Source of the DNA: Dyella psychrodurans
GTDB lineage: Bacteria; Pseudomonadota; Gammaproteobacteria; Xanthomonadales; Rhodanobacteraceae
Direction: 5' to 3'
Assembly (NCBI RefSeq): GCF_003363265.1
Contig: NZ_QRBF01000006.1
Coordinates: 62,001-126,000, forward strand
DNA length: 64,000 nt
The notes under the pieces were generated by a model. It was not told the DNA's origin. It ran no database searches and was given only the letters and a program-made list of their open reading frames with translations. The translations under genes and the position numbers were made by a program. This document shows, in pieces, positions 52,989 to 63,101 of this stretch; the stretch's first letter is position 1, and each line of letters starts with the position of its first letter.

Positions 52989-54233
52989 TCAGCCTTGCAG
53001 GTAATTGAACAGGCTTGTGCCCTGCACCTTCGCGAACACCTGCTGCGAGGCCTGCAATGCGGTCGATTGCAATGACAGGTTGCTGATGGCGGTCGCCATG
53101 TCCACGTTCTGCACGTCCGACAACGCGCTCTTGTAGGTCACGTTCAAATCGGAATACGAGCTGCCTTGCTGCTGCAGGGTATCCACGCGGCTGCCGACGG
53201 ACACCTGCGCGCTGGACACGGAGTTCATCGCCTGGTTCAGCGACTCCAGCTGACGGTTGAGCGTATTGGAGATCGCCGTGGTGCTGCCGCCGCTTTGCAG
53301 GGCGGCGATCATGTTGTTGAGCGTGGTGAATACGTCCTGCGTGTTGGACGCGGTATCGGATTGCACCTTCACCGTATCGCCGGCCGCCGGCGTGCCGCTC
53401 ATCGTGATCGACATGCCGTCGAAGGTGATGCTGCCGCCGTCGGTATAGGTGCCGGTGATCGGGTTGCCGCTGCTGTCCGTCACCGGATTGCCCGCGGCAT
53501 CGGTGACGGCATACGTGCCGTTCGCGCCGAAGGTGATCGTGTCGTTGATCGGGCCGGCCGCCGTCGCGGCAGCAAATGCGGTGGTGCTGGTGACGCTGTT
53601 GGCGCCGACCACCAACGTACCGGTGTTGCTGCTGCCGGCACTGGATACGAAGGAACCGTTGCCCTGCGCCAGATTCATGAAGATCGAGCTGCCCGGATCG
53701 CCGCTGGCCACCTGCAGTCCCGTGCCGACCGCGACGAACGTCTGCTGGTCGTTGCCCGCATAGGTGACGGCGCCCGTGCTGCTGTTGGTGACGAACGGCG
53801 TCGTGGTGGAGCTGGTTCCGGAGAACAGCGCCTGCCCGTTGGCGTCGGTGGTGTTGGCCAGCTGCACCAGCTGATTGCGGTACTGCGTGAGCTGGGTCGC
53901 CATGTTGCTGAGGTCGCTGGGGGACATCGCGCTGTTGATACCGCCCAGCGCAATGTCGTTCACGCTGCTGAGCAGGTTGCTGACGGATGTGAGCGTGCTC
54001 GTTTCCGTGGACAATCGCGTGTTGGCACTGCTGATGTTGTTGGTGTACTCGCTGTTTTCGGCCAGGATGTGATTGAGCCCCACGATCTGCGCCGCGCCGG
54101 TCGGGTTGTCCGACGGCACGTTGATGGCATTGCCGGTGCTGACCTCGTTCTGCGTCTGCGCCAGTTCGGACTCCTGGTTGAGCATGGTCGACAGCGATTG
54201 CTGGTACATCCAGCTCGTAGAAATGCGCATCAT
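52989..54233 (-). CDS. flgL: Hook-filament junction protein FlgL
   Basis: 414 aa. Flagellin-like N-terminus (MRISTSWMYQQSLSTMLNQE, SDNPTGAAQIVGLNHILAEN), a variable Thr/Ser/Gly-rich centre, and the C-terminal helix (LNVTYKSALSDVQNVDMATA) ending FAKVQGTSLFNYLQG. It starts 3 nt after flgK. Last of the flg genes; the next upstream-oriented gene is the AraC cassette. Confidence 0.95.
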   Translation of the reverse strand: MMRISTSWMYQQSLSTMLNQESELAQTQNEVSTGNAINVPSDNPTGAAQIVGLNHILAENSEYTNNISSANTRLSTETSTLTSVSNLLSSVNDIALGGINSAMSPSDLSNMATQLTQYRNQLVQLANTTDANGQALFSGTSSTTTPFVTNSSTGAVTYAGNDQQTFVAVGTGLQVASGDPGSSIFMNLAQGNGSFVSSAGSSNTGTLVVGANSVTSTTAFAAATAAGPINDTITFGANGTYAVTDAAGNPVTDSSGNPITGTYTDGGSITFDGMSITMSGTPAAGDTVKVQSDTASNTQDVFTTLNNMIAALQSGGSTTAISNTLNRQLESLNQAMNSVSSAQVSVGSRVDTLQQQGSSYSDLNVTYKSALSDVQNVDMATAISNLSLQSTALQASQQVFAKVQGTSLFNYLQG

Positions 54234-54235
54234 GG

Positions 54236-56134
54236 TTAGCCGTCCTGAATCGCGGTAATCAAGCTCGTAAACAGTTGATGCGCGGTCGAGATGACCTGCG
54301 CCGATGCCTGGTAAGCCTGCTGGTATTGCACGAGGTTGGCGGCTTCCTGATTGAGGTTCACGCCGGCGAGGCTTTGCTGATTGCCCTGTGCCTCGTTGAA
54401 GAGACTCGTCTGCGTGGTGAGATCGGTGCTCGCCAGGTTGCCGGCGGAACCGATTTGCGCAGTGAGGTTGCCATAGCTGGTCACCACCGATGTCTTGCCG
54501 CCATCGAGCACGCCGGTGTCGGCCAATGCGGCCAGCGACAAGGCATTGCTGTTGTCGTTGAGTCCGTTGGTGTTGGCGGCGACCTTGAAGCTGTCGCCGC
54601 TCGCGGGCGTGCCGCTCAAGCTCAAGCTCCAGCCATCGGCGGTGATCGGCTGGCCCGCGGTGTACGTACCGTTGGTGGTATTACCGGCGCCGTCGGTGAT
54701 GGTGTAGGCACCCGCGGCGCCGAAGGTGATCGTCGCGCCCGAGAGCAGGTTGGCGTTGCCCGCGTTCGTCACGCTGACGGTGCCGACCGTGCCGGTGCCC
54801 GTGTTGCTCGTCGACGCCGTCGCCGCCAGCGCCGCCGCAGCGGCGATGCCGTTGGGATCGGTCAAGCTCACGCTTAGCGAGGATGCCGCGTTGCGCGTGG
54901 GTTCGATTTCGTAGCTGTCGCCCGTCTGCGCCGTGCCCGACACGCTCAAGGTCAGGCCATCGGCGGAGAGCGTGCCGTTCGCGTTGGCGGTGAGCGCCAC
55001 GTTCTGGCCGGATGTCGTCGAGAGCGTCCAACCGTTGGTGCCGGAGCCCGCGCCGGTGTACTTGAGGATGTAATCGGAGCTCGTCAGTTGCGAGACGTTG
55101 CTCACCGCCGCGCTGACCGTCGCACCGCCCGCCGAGTTCTTGCTCGACGGCAGCACGGTGGGCGAACCCACGCTGAAAATGGCCTGCCCTTGCTGGCCGT
55201 TGAGATTCAGGCCCTGCGCCTGCTGGCCGTTGACGCTCGAGGCCAGCGCGATCGCCGATTGCCCGAGCGCGTTCTGCGCGGGTTCCAGCACCGTGTCGCG
55301 ATAGCCGATCAACGCGCCCAGCGTGCCGCCGGTGATCTGGGAAGTCACGTCGTTGCCGGCACTGTCGAACACATCGGTGCTGCCGGGATCGTATTGATTG
55401 GCGCCCGACGACAGCGCATACGACTGCTGCCCGCTCACCAGCGTCTCGCCCGCCGACGTATACACGCTGAGGGAACCGTTGCTGTTGGTGGACGCGGAAA
55501 TGCCCGTGAGACCCGACAACTGCTGCACGAGCTGGTCGCGCTGGTCGAGCAGGCTGTTCGGATTGCCGTTCGTGCCGGCCTGCGCGATCTGCCCGTTGAG
55601 CGTGGCGATCTGCGCGCTGATCGTGTTGATGCTGGTGACGGTGCTGCCGATCTGCTGATTGACCGACGTGGATTGCTGGCTGAGCTGCTGCCCCAGCGTG
55701 TTGTAGACCGAGGTCAGCGACGAGGCCGAACCCAGCGCCGCCTGGCGCACCGAGGACGAACTCGGCGAGTTCGCGACACTGCTGAAACTGCTGTAGAAAC
55801 TGTCCAGCGCGGTCTGCAGGTTGCCGCTGCCGGTGAAGAGACTGTTGAGCGTGCTGGTGAGATTGTTCGCGGTGGTCGCGCTCTGCAGGCCGCTGTTGCT
55901 GTTCCACACCGCGGTGGTCAGGTACTGGCTGTAGGCGCGCTGCACGGCGACGACATCGACGCCGCTGCCGATGGTGTAGCGGCCGTTGCTCTGCGTGACT
56001 TGTTCGACCTGGTCCACGCTTTCTTCGCTGTAACCGGTGGTGCTGGCATTGGCGATGTTGTTGCTGACCGTGCTCAGGGCGACCTGGGCTGCGTTGAGCC
56101 CGGATATCCCGATGTTGAGCATGCTGGAGGACAT
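54236..56134 (-). CDS. flgK: Hook-filament junction protein FlgK
   Basis: 632 aa. N-terminal SSSMLNIGISGLNAAQVALS and VSNNIANASTTGYSEE, the rod/hook-family N motif, long Ser/Thr/Ala central domain, and C-terminal NLVQYQQAYQASAQVISTAH. Larger central domain than in enterics. It follows flgJ by 52 nt with a possible sigma-28 promoter at the flgJ end. Confidence 0.95.
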   Translation of the reverse strand: MSSSMLNIGISGLNAAQVALSTVSNNIANASTTGYSEESVDQVEQVTQSNGRYTIGSGVDVVAVQRAYSQYLTTAVWNSNSGLQSATTANNLTSTLNSLFTGSGNLQTALDSFYSSFSSVANSPSSSSVRQAALGSASSLTSVYNTLGQQLSQQSTSVNQQIGSTVTSINTISAQIATLNGQIAQAGTNGNPNSLLDQRDQLVQQLSGLTGISASTNSNGSLSVYTSAGETLVSGQQSYALSSGANQYDPGSTDVFDSAGNDVTSQITGGTLGALIGYRDTVLEPAQNALGQSAIALASSVNGQQAQGLNLNGQQGQAIFSVGSPTVLPSSKNSAGGATVSAAVSNVSQLTSSDYILKYTGAGSGTNGWTLSTTSGQNVALTANANGTLSADGLTLSVSGTAQTGDSYEIEPTRNAASSLSVSLTDPNGIAAAAALAATASTSNTGTGTVGTVSVTNAGNANLLSGATITFGAAGAYTITDGAGNTTNGTYTAGQPITADGWSLSLSGTPASGDSFKVAANTNGLNDNSNALSLAALADTGVLDGGKTSVVTSYGNLTAQIGSAGNLASTDLTTQTSLFNEAQGNQQSLAGVNLNQEAANLVQYQQAYQASAQVISTAHQLFTSLITAIQDG

Positions 56135-56186
56135 GAAGCGATCCTTAGTTACGGGGCCAGGGCTGCACGAAGCTCATGAGTCACGC

Positions 56187-57149
56187 TCAGGGTGTCGGCA
56201 GGGAGACGGTTTTCTTAAGCGCATCCAGCGCCTGGCGCATCACCGGACTGTTGGCGATGGCCGCCACTTTGCCGACGTAGGCCGGGTCGGTGGCGTAGCC
56301 GCCTTCGGTCAGCGCCCTCGCGTAACCCACCACGTCGTCGCCCCGGCCCAGGGCCTGGGCATAGCGCGGATCGCCGCTGATCAGGTCGGCGTAGTCGGCG
56401 AGCGAGTCGGCGGTCGATTTGTAGGAGCGGAACTGCGCCTGCTTGCGCACCGCGATCCCGCCTTCGTATTCCACGGTAGGCACGCTCACGCGCGAGCCGC
56501 CCCAGCCACCGCCGGCCTTGATGCCGAACAGGTTGAAACTGCTGCTGCCGTCGGAATGCGTGGGCATGTGCTTGCCCCAGTTCGTTTCCAGCGCGGCCTG
56601 CGCCAGCACGGTGCGCAGCGACAAACCCAATTGCCTGGCCACGATGCTGGCCTGCGGCGCGAGTTCGCGCACGAACGCTTCGGCATCGACGGGAATCCAC
56701 GATGCCACCGCATGCGCCGCCGAACGCGTGGCATCGGCCACTTGATACAAACGTTGTTTCCAGTCGTCGACCAGGCCGGTGGCGCTTGGATCGGCCGTTG
56801 CCGACTTCGGATCGCCGGCGTGAGCGCTGTTGTTGTGCCCGCCCAGCTGATGAATCAGCAATTCCGCGATGCCCAGACCTTTTCCGTGCTGCGAGAGATT
56901 GAGCGAGAGCTGCTGGTCGTACATGTCCTGCCATTGGTCGCCGGCCTGGCTTTCGAACAGCGGATCGCCGAAATTCGCATCGCGCATCGACTTCAGCAGC
57001 ATCTGCGTGAACATCGATTCGAACTGCCGCGCGACCGCCGGCAGGGCGGCGTTCTGATCCGACTCGGCCTGATGACGCAAGGCGCCGAACCCGGACAGAT
57101 CGGTCCAGGTACTGAGGCTTTGCGCTGCGGCGTTGCCGATATCGGCCAT
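56187..57149 (-). CDS. flgJ: Rod-cap protein and peptidoglycan hydrolase FlgJ
   Basis: 320 aa. N-terminal rod-binding domain (VARQFESMFTQMLLKSMRDA) and C-terminal glucosaminidase/muramidase domain with the acid catalyst in AQAALETNWGKHMPTH (near residue 190) and SSSFNLFGIKAGGGW. It opens the cell wall for the rod. It starts 1 nt after flgI. Confidence 0.95.
   Translation of the reverse strand: MADIGNAAAQSLSTWTDLSGFGALRHQAESDQNAALPAVARQFESMFTQMLLKSMRDANFGDPLFESQAGDQWQDMYDQQLSLNLSQHGKGLGIAELLIHQLGGHNNSAHAGDPKSATADPSATGLVDDWKQRLYQVADATRSAAHAVASWIPVDAEAFVRELAPQASIVARQLGLSLRTVLAQAALETNWGKHMPTHSDGSSSFNLFGIKAGGGWGGSRVSVPTVEYEGGIAVRKQAQFRSYKSTADSLADYADLISGDPRYAQALGRGDDVVGYARALTEGGYATDPAYVGKVAAIANSPVMRQALDALKKTVSLPTP
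56192..56218 (-). promoter_or_regulatory. Possible sigma-28 promoter of flgKL
   Basis: Minus strand TTAAGAAA, 11-bp spacer, GCCGACAC, inside the last codons of flgJ, 58 bp before flgK. Late expression of flgKL is usual; the match is imperfect. Confidence 0.45.
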
Positions 57150-57150
57150 G

Positions 57151-58341
57151 TCAGATCACCACCAAGTCCGCATGCAATGCGCCGGCTTGCTTGAGTGCTT
57201 CAAGAATCGAGATCAGATCCGTGGGCGTGGCACCGACCTGATTGACGGCGCGCACGATGGAATCGAGGCTGACGCCCGGGCCGAACTTGAACATGTGGCC
57301 GCCCGTCTGGTTGATCGACACCGTGCTGTTGGGCACCACCGTGGTCTGGCCGCCGCTGCTGAAGGGACTGGGCTGGCTCACCTGCGGTTGTTCGCTGATG
57401 GTGACCTGGATCGAACCATGCGCCACCGCCGCCGCGCTCACGCGCACATCCGAACCGATGACGACGGTGCCGGTGCGCGAGTTGACGATCACGCGCGCCG
57501 GCGCATCGCCCGGGTCTACGTCCAGCGATTCGATCGCGCCGAGCCACGCGACTTTCTCGCTCGCATCGACCGGACCGCGCACCGCCACCGAGCCGCCATC
57601 CAACGCATGGGCGGTGCCTGCGCCGTAGAGATGATTGATCGCATCGGCGATGCGCCCGGCCGTGGTGAAGTCGGCCGTGTCGAGATCGAGCACGATATCG
57701 CCGGGCCGGTTGAACGAGTTGGCCACCGTGCGTTCCACCGATGCGCCGTTGGGAATGCGTCCGCTGGCAGAGATGTTGATCTGCACGCTGGAACCGCTCC
57801 TGCCCGATGCGCTCACGCCGCCGACCACCACGCTGCCTTGTGCAACCGCATAGACACTGCCATCGGCGCCGCGCAAGGGCGTCATCAACAGTTCGCCGCC
57901 GCGGATGCTCTTGGCATTGCCGATGGAAGCCACCGTGACGTCGATCTTCTGACCGGGCTTGGCGAAGGGCGGCAACTCGGCCGTGATCGTCACCGCCGCC
58001 ACGTCTTTCAGCTGCGGCTGAATACCGGTGGTCGGCAGCGATACGCCGAACTGCTTGAGCATGTTCTCCAAACTCTGCGTGGTGAACGGCGCCTGCGTGG
58101 TCTGGTCGCCCGTACCGTCGAGGCCGACGACCAGGCCGTAACCCACCAACTGGTTGCTGCGTACACCGGCTACTTGCACCAGATCGCGGACTTTGTCCGC
58201 ATGCGCACTCGGGATGAAGCCCAACAGCATGACCAGCAGCGCGACGATACCCGTGACCCCCTCTCCCCTCCGGGGAGAGGGCTGGGGTGAGGGGCCGCTC
58301 TTGCCGCCATGCTCACGTTTATCGCGACTGAAAAATTTCAT
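57151..58341 (-). CDS. flgI: Flagellar P-ring protein FlgI, with repeat-derived signal-peptide extension
   Basis: 396 aa. The mature part is normal P-ring ([40 protein letters not shown], and C-terminal [20 protein letters not shown]). The N-terminus is abnormal: ATG at 58341 gives a basic 28-residue N-region whose residues about 16-28 ([14 protein letters not shown]) are translated from one arm of the family D repeat, and only then the hydrophobic core [19 protein letters not shown]. The ATG itself lies between the two repeat arms. The frame is intact, so export is probably retained. Confidence 0.93.
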   Translation of the reverse strand: MKFFSRDKREHGGKSGPSPQPSPRRGEGVTGIVALLVMLLGFIPSAHADKVRDLVQVAGVRSNQLVGYGLVVGLDGTGDQTTQAPFTTQSLENMLKQFGVSLPTTGIQPQLKDVAAVTITAELPPFAKPGQKIDVTVASIGNAKSIRGGELLMTPLRGADGSVYAVAQGSVVVGGVSASGRSGSSVQINISASGRIPNGASVERTVANSFNRPGDIVLDLDTADFTTAGRIADAINHLYGAGTAHALDGGSVAVRGPVDASEKVAWLGAIESLDVDPGDAPARVIVNSRTGTVVIGSDVRVSAAAVAHGSIQVTISEQPQVSQPSPFSSGGQTTVVPNSTVSINQTGGHMFKFGPGVSLDSIVRAVNQVGATPTDLISILEALKQAGALHADLVVI

Positions 58342-58423
58342 GTGCAGTGCTCGAATGATGAAAGTCTTGCGCGAGGTTGTCCCCTCACCGCAACCCTCTC
58401 CCCAGAGGGGAGAGGGAGTGAAG
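58253..58423. repeat. Paired inverted-repeat element, family D copy 3 (inside flgI start)
   Basis: Arm 1 at 58257-58300 (CTCTCCCCTCCGGGGAGAG, GGGCTGGGGTGAGGGGCC), spacer with the flgI ATG, arm 2 at 58379-58423 (CCCCTCACCGCAACCCTC, CCCAGAGGGGAGAGGG). Arm 1 is coding, arm 2 lies in the flgH-flgI gap. Confidence 0.9.
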
Positions 58424-58424
58424 G

Positions 58425-59123
58425 TCAATAAGGCATCCACTTGGAGTTAAAGAATCTCGCCAGCCAGCCCTGCTGGTTGGCGCTGTTGAGCACACCGCGA
58501 CCGGTGTAGGTGATGCGCGCATCGGCCACGCGAGTGGAGTCGACGGAATTGTCCTGCTCGATGTCTTCGGGACGCACGATGCCGGAAAGGCGGATCAGTT
58601 CCTGGCCCTGGTTGATGGTCAGCCACTTCTCGCCGCGCACCATCAGGTTGCCGTTGGAAAGCCGCTGCGACACCGTGACGGTGAACTCGCCGGTGAGCTG
58701 ATTGCTCTGCGTGCTGCTGCCCGCGCCATCGAAGCTGTTGGCGGAATTGAGATTGGTGTCGGCGGCATTGCCGCCTTTCACGCTCAAGGTATGACCGAGC
58801 AGTTCCGGCGCATTGAGCGTGTTCTTGTCGGTCTTGGCGGTCGTGGTTTCCGACTTCTTGCTGGCCTGCATCGCCTCGACCAGGTTGATGGTGAGAATGT
58901 CGCCGACGCGATGCGCACGCGGGTCATTGAACAGCTCCATGTTCTGCATGTCGTGATAGATCGAGCCGTCGGCAGGCGGCGGCGTAGGCTGCGTGACTGG
59001 CGCCGTGGCCGCCCATTCGGCATCTTCCTGCTTCTGCCTTTCGCCCATGCTGCCGCAGCCGGCCAGCATGGCCACCACCAGCGAAGCGAAAACCACACGC
59101 ACATACAAGGAAGGATGAGACAT
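58425..59123 (-). CDS. flgH: Flagellar L-ring lipoprotein FlgH
   Basis: 232 aa. Lipoprotein signal with lipobox ([12 protein letters not shown]), then [60 protein letters not shown] and C-terminal [13 protein letters not shown]. Outer-membrane ring of the basal body. It starts 11 nt after flgG. Confidence 0.96.
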   Translation of the reverse strand: MSHPSLYVRVVFASLVVAMLAGCGSMGERQKQEDAEWAATAPVTQPTPPPADGSIYHDMQNMELFNDPRAHRVGDILTINLVEAMQASKKSETTTAKTDKNTLNAPELLGHTLSVKGGNAADTNLNSANSFDGAGSSTQSNQLTGEFTVTVSQRLSNGNLMVRGEKWLTINQGQELIRLSGIVRPEDIEQDNSVDSTRVADARITYTGRGVLNSANQQGWLARFFNSKWMPY

Positions 59124-59134
59124 GACGGCACTAC

Positions 59135-59920
59135 TCAGGTGTGTTGGATGACGAACGACAGCATGTCGTCGACGGCACTGATCGACTTGGAATTCATTTC
59201 GTAGGTGCGCTGGGCCTGGATCATGTTGACCATCTCCTCCACCACGTTGGTGTTGGACGATTCCAGCGAACCTTGCGCGAGCGTGCCCATGCCGTTGACG
59301 CCGGGCTGCCCGGTCTGCGCCGTGCCGCTGGATTGGGTCTCCAGATAAAGGTTCTGCCCCATCGGCTGCAGGCCGCCGGGATTGACGAAGTTGGCAAGCT
59401 GCACCACGCCGATCTGCGTGGGCGCGGTCGAACCGTTGGCGGTGACGCTGACCGTACCGTCGGTGCCGATGGTGATGCTGTTGACGTTGGCCGGCAGCGT
59501 GATCGACGGCACCAGCGGATAGCCGTCCGCGGTAACGATCTGGCCGTTGGAATCTTCATGCAGCGAACCGTCGCGCGAGTAGGCGACGGTGCCGTCCGGC
59601 AGACTCACTTGCAGAAAACCGTTGCCCTGGATCGCCACGTCGAGCGTATTGCCGGTCTGCGTGACCGCGCCCTGCGTGAACAGCTTCTCGCTGCCGACGA
59701 CTTTCACACCCGTGCCCAGCAACAAGCCCGATGGCGATTGCGTCTGCTCGGTGGTCTGGCTGCCGGGCTGGCCTTCGTTCTGATACATCAGATCCTGGAA
59801 CGAAGCGCGCGAGGTCTTGAAACCGGTGGTGCTGGCGTTGGCGAGGTTGTTGGAGATGACGTCCATCTCCGTCTGCTGCGCATCCAGGCCGGTCTTGGCA
59901 ATCCAAAGAGAAGAAAACAT
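59135..59920 (-). CDS. flgG: Distal rod protein FlgG
   Basis: 261 aa. N-terminal [20 protein letters not shown] and [20 protein letters not shown], with [20 protein letters not shown], and C-terminal [20 protein letters not shown]. Standard length; rod family with FlgF. Confidence 0.97.
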   Translation of the reverse strand: MFSSLWIAKTGLDAQQTEMDVISNNLANASTTGFKTSRASFQDLMYQNEGQPGSQTTEQTQSPSGLLLGTGVKVVGSEKLFTQGAVTQTGNTLDVAIQGNGFLQVSLPDGTVAYSRDGSLHEDSNGQIVTADGYPLVPSITLPANVNSITIGTDGTVSVTANGSTAPTQIGVVQLANFVNPGGLQPMGQNLYLETQSSGTAQTGQPGVNGMGTLAQGSLESSNTNVVEEMVNMIQAQRTYEMNSKSISAVDDMLSFVIQHT

Positions 59921-59944
59921 AGCGTGGCTCCGAGTAAGCTTGCG

Positions 59945-60685
59945 TTAGCTCGTCTGCAGAAGTTTGGTGCTGGAATCCGAGTCGTCTTCCGCGGTCTTGA
60001 TCGAACGCACCTGCATTTCGTACTGGCGCGACAGCGAAATCATCTTCACCAGTTCGGACGACGGATTGACGTTGCTGGCTTCCAGCGCACCGGATGTAAT
60101 CGTGACGGTGTCGTCGGCATCGGCCTGGCTGCCGTCATTCATGTGCATCAGGCCATCCGGCCCTTCCGACATCTGCGAAGGATCCGGATTGACCAGCTTG
60201 ATCTGCCCCACCGCCGCGACGGTGTTGGGGCCTTGTCCCATCGGCACGGTGGAAATCGTGCCGTCCTTGCCGACGCTGATCTGCGCGCTGTCGGGAACCG
60301 TGATCGGACCGCCCGTGCCCATGACAGGATTGCCGCGGCTGTCGGTCAGACTGCCGTCGGCACCGAGCTGCAGGTCGCCGGCACGCGTGTACGCTTCGCT
60401 GCCGTCGGCGGCCTGCACCGCAATCCAGCCCGGACCGTTCACCGCGACATCGAGCGAACGGCCGGTGTGTTGAATCGAACCTTGTGATACGTCCTGCCCC
60501 ACGCCTTCGGCCACGGCATTGATGCGTGTGTTGGCGCCGGGGCCGAGCACGGGCACGCTCTGGAACGCGCTGAGCTCGCTCTTGAAACCGACGGTGGACG
60601 CGTTGGCCAGATTGTGGCTCACGGCATCCTGCGCACGCATGGTCTGCGTGGCGCCGGTCATCGCGATGTAGACGGAACGGTCCAT
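59945..60685 (-). CDS. flgF: Proximal rod protein FlgF
   Basis: 246 aa. MDRSVYIAMTGATQTMRAQD, VSHNLANASTVGFKSELSAF and C-terminal ELVKMISLSRQYEMQVRSIK. Rod family; separated from flgG by 24 nt and from flgE by 6 nt. Confidence 0.96.
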   Translation of the reverse strand: MDRSVYIAMTGATQTMRAQDAVSHNLANASTVGFKSELSAFQSVPVLGPGANTRINAVAEGVGQDVSQGSIQHTGRSLDVAVNGPGWIAVQAADGSEAYTRAGDLQLGADGSLTDSRGNPVMGTGGPITVPDSAQISVGKDGTISTVPMGQGPNTVAAVGQIKLVNPDPSQMSEGPDGLMHMNDGSQADADDTVTITSGALEASNVNPSSELVKMISLSRQYEMQVRSIKTAEDDSDSSTKLLQTS

Positions 60686-60691
60686 GAGTTA

Positions 60692-61918
60692 TCAGCCGCG
60701 ATCGACAGCCTGGAACAGCGCCTGGTCCAGCGAGCTGACCGTGCCGAGCATCTGCGAATTGGCCTGGTAGTTCTGCTGCGCCTGGATCATGTCGACCAGC
60801 TGCGCGGTCGTGTCCGACGTGTTGGATGTTTCCAGTTGTCCCTGTTCGATATCGCCGAACTGGCCCGTGGCCGCGGTGCCCAGCACTGCCGTGCCGGACG
60901 ACTGCGTGGCCACCCAGTTGTTGTTGCCGACCTGCTGCAAGCCCTGCAGATTGGCGAAGTTGGCGACGGCGATCTGGCCGAGCTGCGTGGTCTGGTTGTT
61001 GGAGTAGATCGCGGTGACGACACCGTTGGTGCCGATTTCCACGTTCTCCAGCACGCCGGCTTCGAAACCGTTCTGGTTGATCGTGCCCGGCGCATAGGCC
61101 GTACCGAACTGCGTGGTGTTGGTCACGTTCACCGTCATGGTGGCGGGGAACGAGGCACCGTTGGTCGGCTGCGTCGGCGTGAAGCTCAAATTGCCGTTGG
61201 CCGGTGCCGTCAGCGCGCCTGCGCTGTTGAACGTCAACGCGGCGGTGCCGGCGCTGTTGCCGTCGATGTAGAGGTTCGCATTCCAGGTGTTGTTGGCGGT
61301 CTTGACGTAGTAGATCGTCGCCGAGTGCGATCCGCCCTGCGAATCGTAGACGGTAAGCGTGGATGCGTTGTTGTAGCTGTTGGCGTCGGTCGGACTGAAC
61401 GGCGTATCGACAGGCAGCGACGCGCCGGCCGGCAGGTTCGAGCTGACGTTGATCGTGCTGGTCGGCGTCGCCGCGCTCTGCGCGGTGTTCAACTGCAGAT
61501 TGGTGAGCGTGCTGGTGTTGAAACCGCCCGCCGCATTCGGCGGATACACCTGCAGAAAAGAGCCGCTGGAGGTGACGACGTCGCCGTTGGCGTTTTCCTG
61601 GAACGCGCCATCGCGCGTGTACTGATCGCCGCTGCCGCTATTGACGACGAAGAAGCCGTTGCCGCTGATCGCCATGTCCAGGCTGCCGTTGGTGGTCTCC
61701 AGGTCGCCCTGCTGGAACTGCTGCTGGACGCCGGTCAACTCGGCGCCGCTGCCCACCGTCACCGAGCTGAGGTTGAGACCTGTCACCGCGTACACTTCAG
61801 AGAATTGCGCCGTGGAGCCTTTGAAGCCCACCGTGCCCGCGTTGGCGATGTTGTTGGAAATGACGTTGAGATCTGACTGAGCCGCGTTGATGCCGCTGAG
61901 CGCCTGATTGAGTGCCAT
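60692..61918 (-). CDS. flgE: Flagellar hook protein FlgE
   Basis: 408 aa. N-terminal MALNQALSGINAAQSDLNVI and SNNIANAGTVGFKGSTAQFS, hook central D1/D2 domains rich in Thr/Asn (DSQGGSHSATIYYVKTANNT), and C-terminal AQLVDMIQAQQNYQANSQML. The universal joint between rod and filament. Confidence 0.97.
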   Translation of the reverse strand: MALNQALSGINAAQSDLNVISNNIANAGTVGFKGSTAQFSEVYAVTGLNLSSVTVGSGAELTGVQQQFQQGDLETTNGSLDMAISGNGFFVVNSGSGDQYTRDGAFQENANGDVVTSSGSFLQVYPPNAAGGFNTSTLTNLQLNTAQSAATPTSTINVSSNLPAGASLPVDTPFSPTDANSYNNASTLTVYDSQGGSHSATIYYVKTANNTWNANLYIDGNSAGTAALTFNSAGALTAPANGNLSFTPTQPTNGASFPATMTVNVTNTTQFGTAYAPGTINQNGFEAGVLENVEIGTNGVVTAIYSNNQTTQLGQIAVANFANLQGLQQVGNNNWVATQSSGTAVLGTAATGQFGDIEQGQLETSNTSDTTAQLVDMIQAQQNYQANSQMLGTVSSLDQALFQAVDRG

Positions 61919-61966
61919 GCTGTGTTCCTCGGGATGTGATGACGGCGAGCGAAATGCGTGCCGTCG

Positions 61967-62653
61967 TCAGTTGATCTGTGCCACCTGGCTTAGCGGCACG
62001 CCGCCGACGCCCGACACCTGCACATACGTGCCGGTGCCGCTGCCGCCGTAGCCCACGCCGGTTACCGCACCGGAGGCATAGGTGGTCAGCGCGGAGCTGG
62101 TGCCGCCGTTGTTGGCCGAAATGCTGTACGTACCGTTGGCGACCGCGTTGCCGTTGCTGTCGGTGCCGTTCCAGCTGAATTGCGTCAGCCCGACCTGCTG
62201 ATTGCCCAGATCGACGCTGTTGACGGTGTTGCCGTTGCTGTCCTTGATGGTGACCACGACATCGCCGGCGGTGGTGACATTCACCGCGCCGTTCACGGCG
62301 CTGCCCGCGTAGTCGAGCGTGGTGGAAGGCACCAGCACCTGCTTGCCGACCAGGTTCGCGGCGTTGAGCACCTGCGAGGTCTGCATGCCGCTGCTGAGGT
62401 TGCTGCTCAAGGTCTGCAGGTTGGTGTCGATATCCTGGGTGGTGTTCAACGTCGCGAACTGCGCGAGTTCCGCGGCCATCTGCGAGTTGTCCATCGGCTG
62501 CGTGGGATCCTGGTCCTTCAGCTGCGTCGTGAGCAATTGCAGGAAGTCGGACTGGTTCATGATCGAACCGGTCGGCGTGCTCGTGACCGTGCTGCCGGTC
62601 AGGCTCAGGCCGGATGCCGAATAACTGGTGGTGGCGCTACCTACAGCGGACAT
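61967..62653 (-). CDS. flgD: Hook cap/assembly protein FlgD
   Basis: 228 aa. N-terminal segment NQSDFLQLLTTQLKDQDPTQ with PMDNSQMAAELAQFATLNTT, then FlgD Ig-like domain with FSWNGTDSNGNAVANGTYSI. Scaffold for hook polymerisation. 48-bp gap to flgE. Confidence 0.95.
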   Translation of the reverse strand: MSAVGSATTSYSASGLSLTGSTVTSTPTGSIMNQSDFLQLLTTQLKDQDPTQPMDNSQMAAELAQFATLNTTQDIDTNLQTLSSNLSSGMQTSQVLNAANLVGKQVLVPSTTLDYAGSAVNGAVNVTTAGDVVVTIKDSNGNTVNSVDLGNQQVGLTQFSWNGTDSNGNAVANGTYSISANNGGTSSALTTYASGAVTGVGYGGSGTGTYVQVSGVGGVPLSQVAQIN

Positions 62654-62669
62654 GGATTGACTCCGGAAA

Positions 62670-63101
62670 TTAGCTGCCCAGATCGATGGTCTTGATCATC
62701 AGCTGCTTGGTGGTGTTCATGACTTCGACGTTGTTCTGATACGAACGCGACGCGGAGATCATGTTCACCAGTTCATCGATGGGATTGACGTTGCTGCCGT
62801 AGACGAAACCGTTCTGGTCGGCCATCGGATTGCCCGGTTCGTAATGCGATTCCACCGGCTGCTGGCTTTCGGTGACGCCGACCGTGCGCACGCCGTTGTT
62901 GACGGCGTTGTCGTTCGACGCGCCGATGCCGCCATCGGTTTCCTGCGTGGGCGCGAACAGCAATTCCTTCGCCTTGTAGGCGGAGTCGGGGCTGCCGCTG
63001 AGACTGTCGGCGTTGGCGAGATTGCTGGCGACGGTGTTGAGCCGCAGCGATTCGGCGGCCATGCCGGAACCGGCCGTGTCGAAGATCTTCATCAGCGACA
63101 T
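62670..63101 (-). CDS. flgC: Proximal rod protein FlgC
   Basis: 143 aa. LMKIFDTAGSGMAAESLRLN, TVASNLANADSLSGSPDSAY, and C-terminal DELVNMISASRSYQNNVEVM. ATG shares one base with the flgB stop (TGATG). Confidence 0.96.
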   Translation of the reverse strand: MSLMKIFDTAGSGMAAESLRLNTVASNLANADSLSGSPDSAYKAKELLFAPTQETDGGIGASNDNAVNNGVRTVGVTESQQPVESHYEPGNPMADQNGFVYGSNVNPIDELVNMISASRSYQNNVEVMNTTKQLMIKTIDLGS

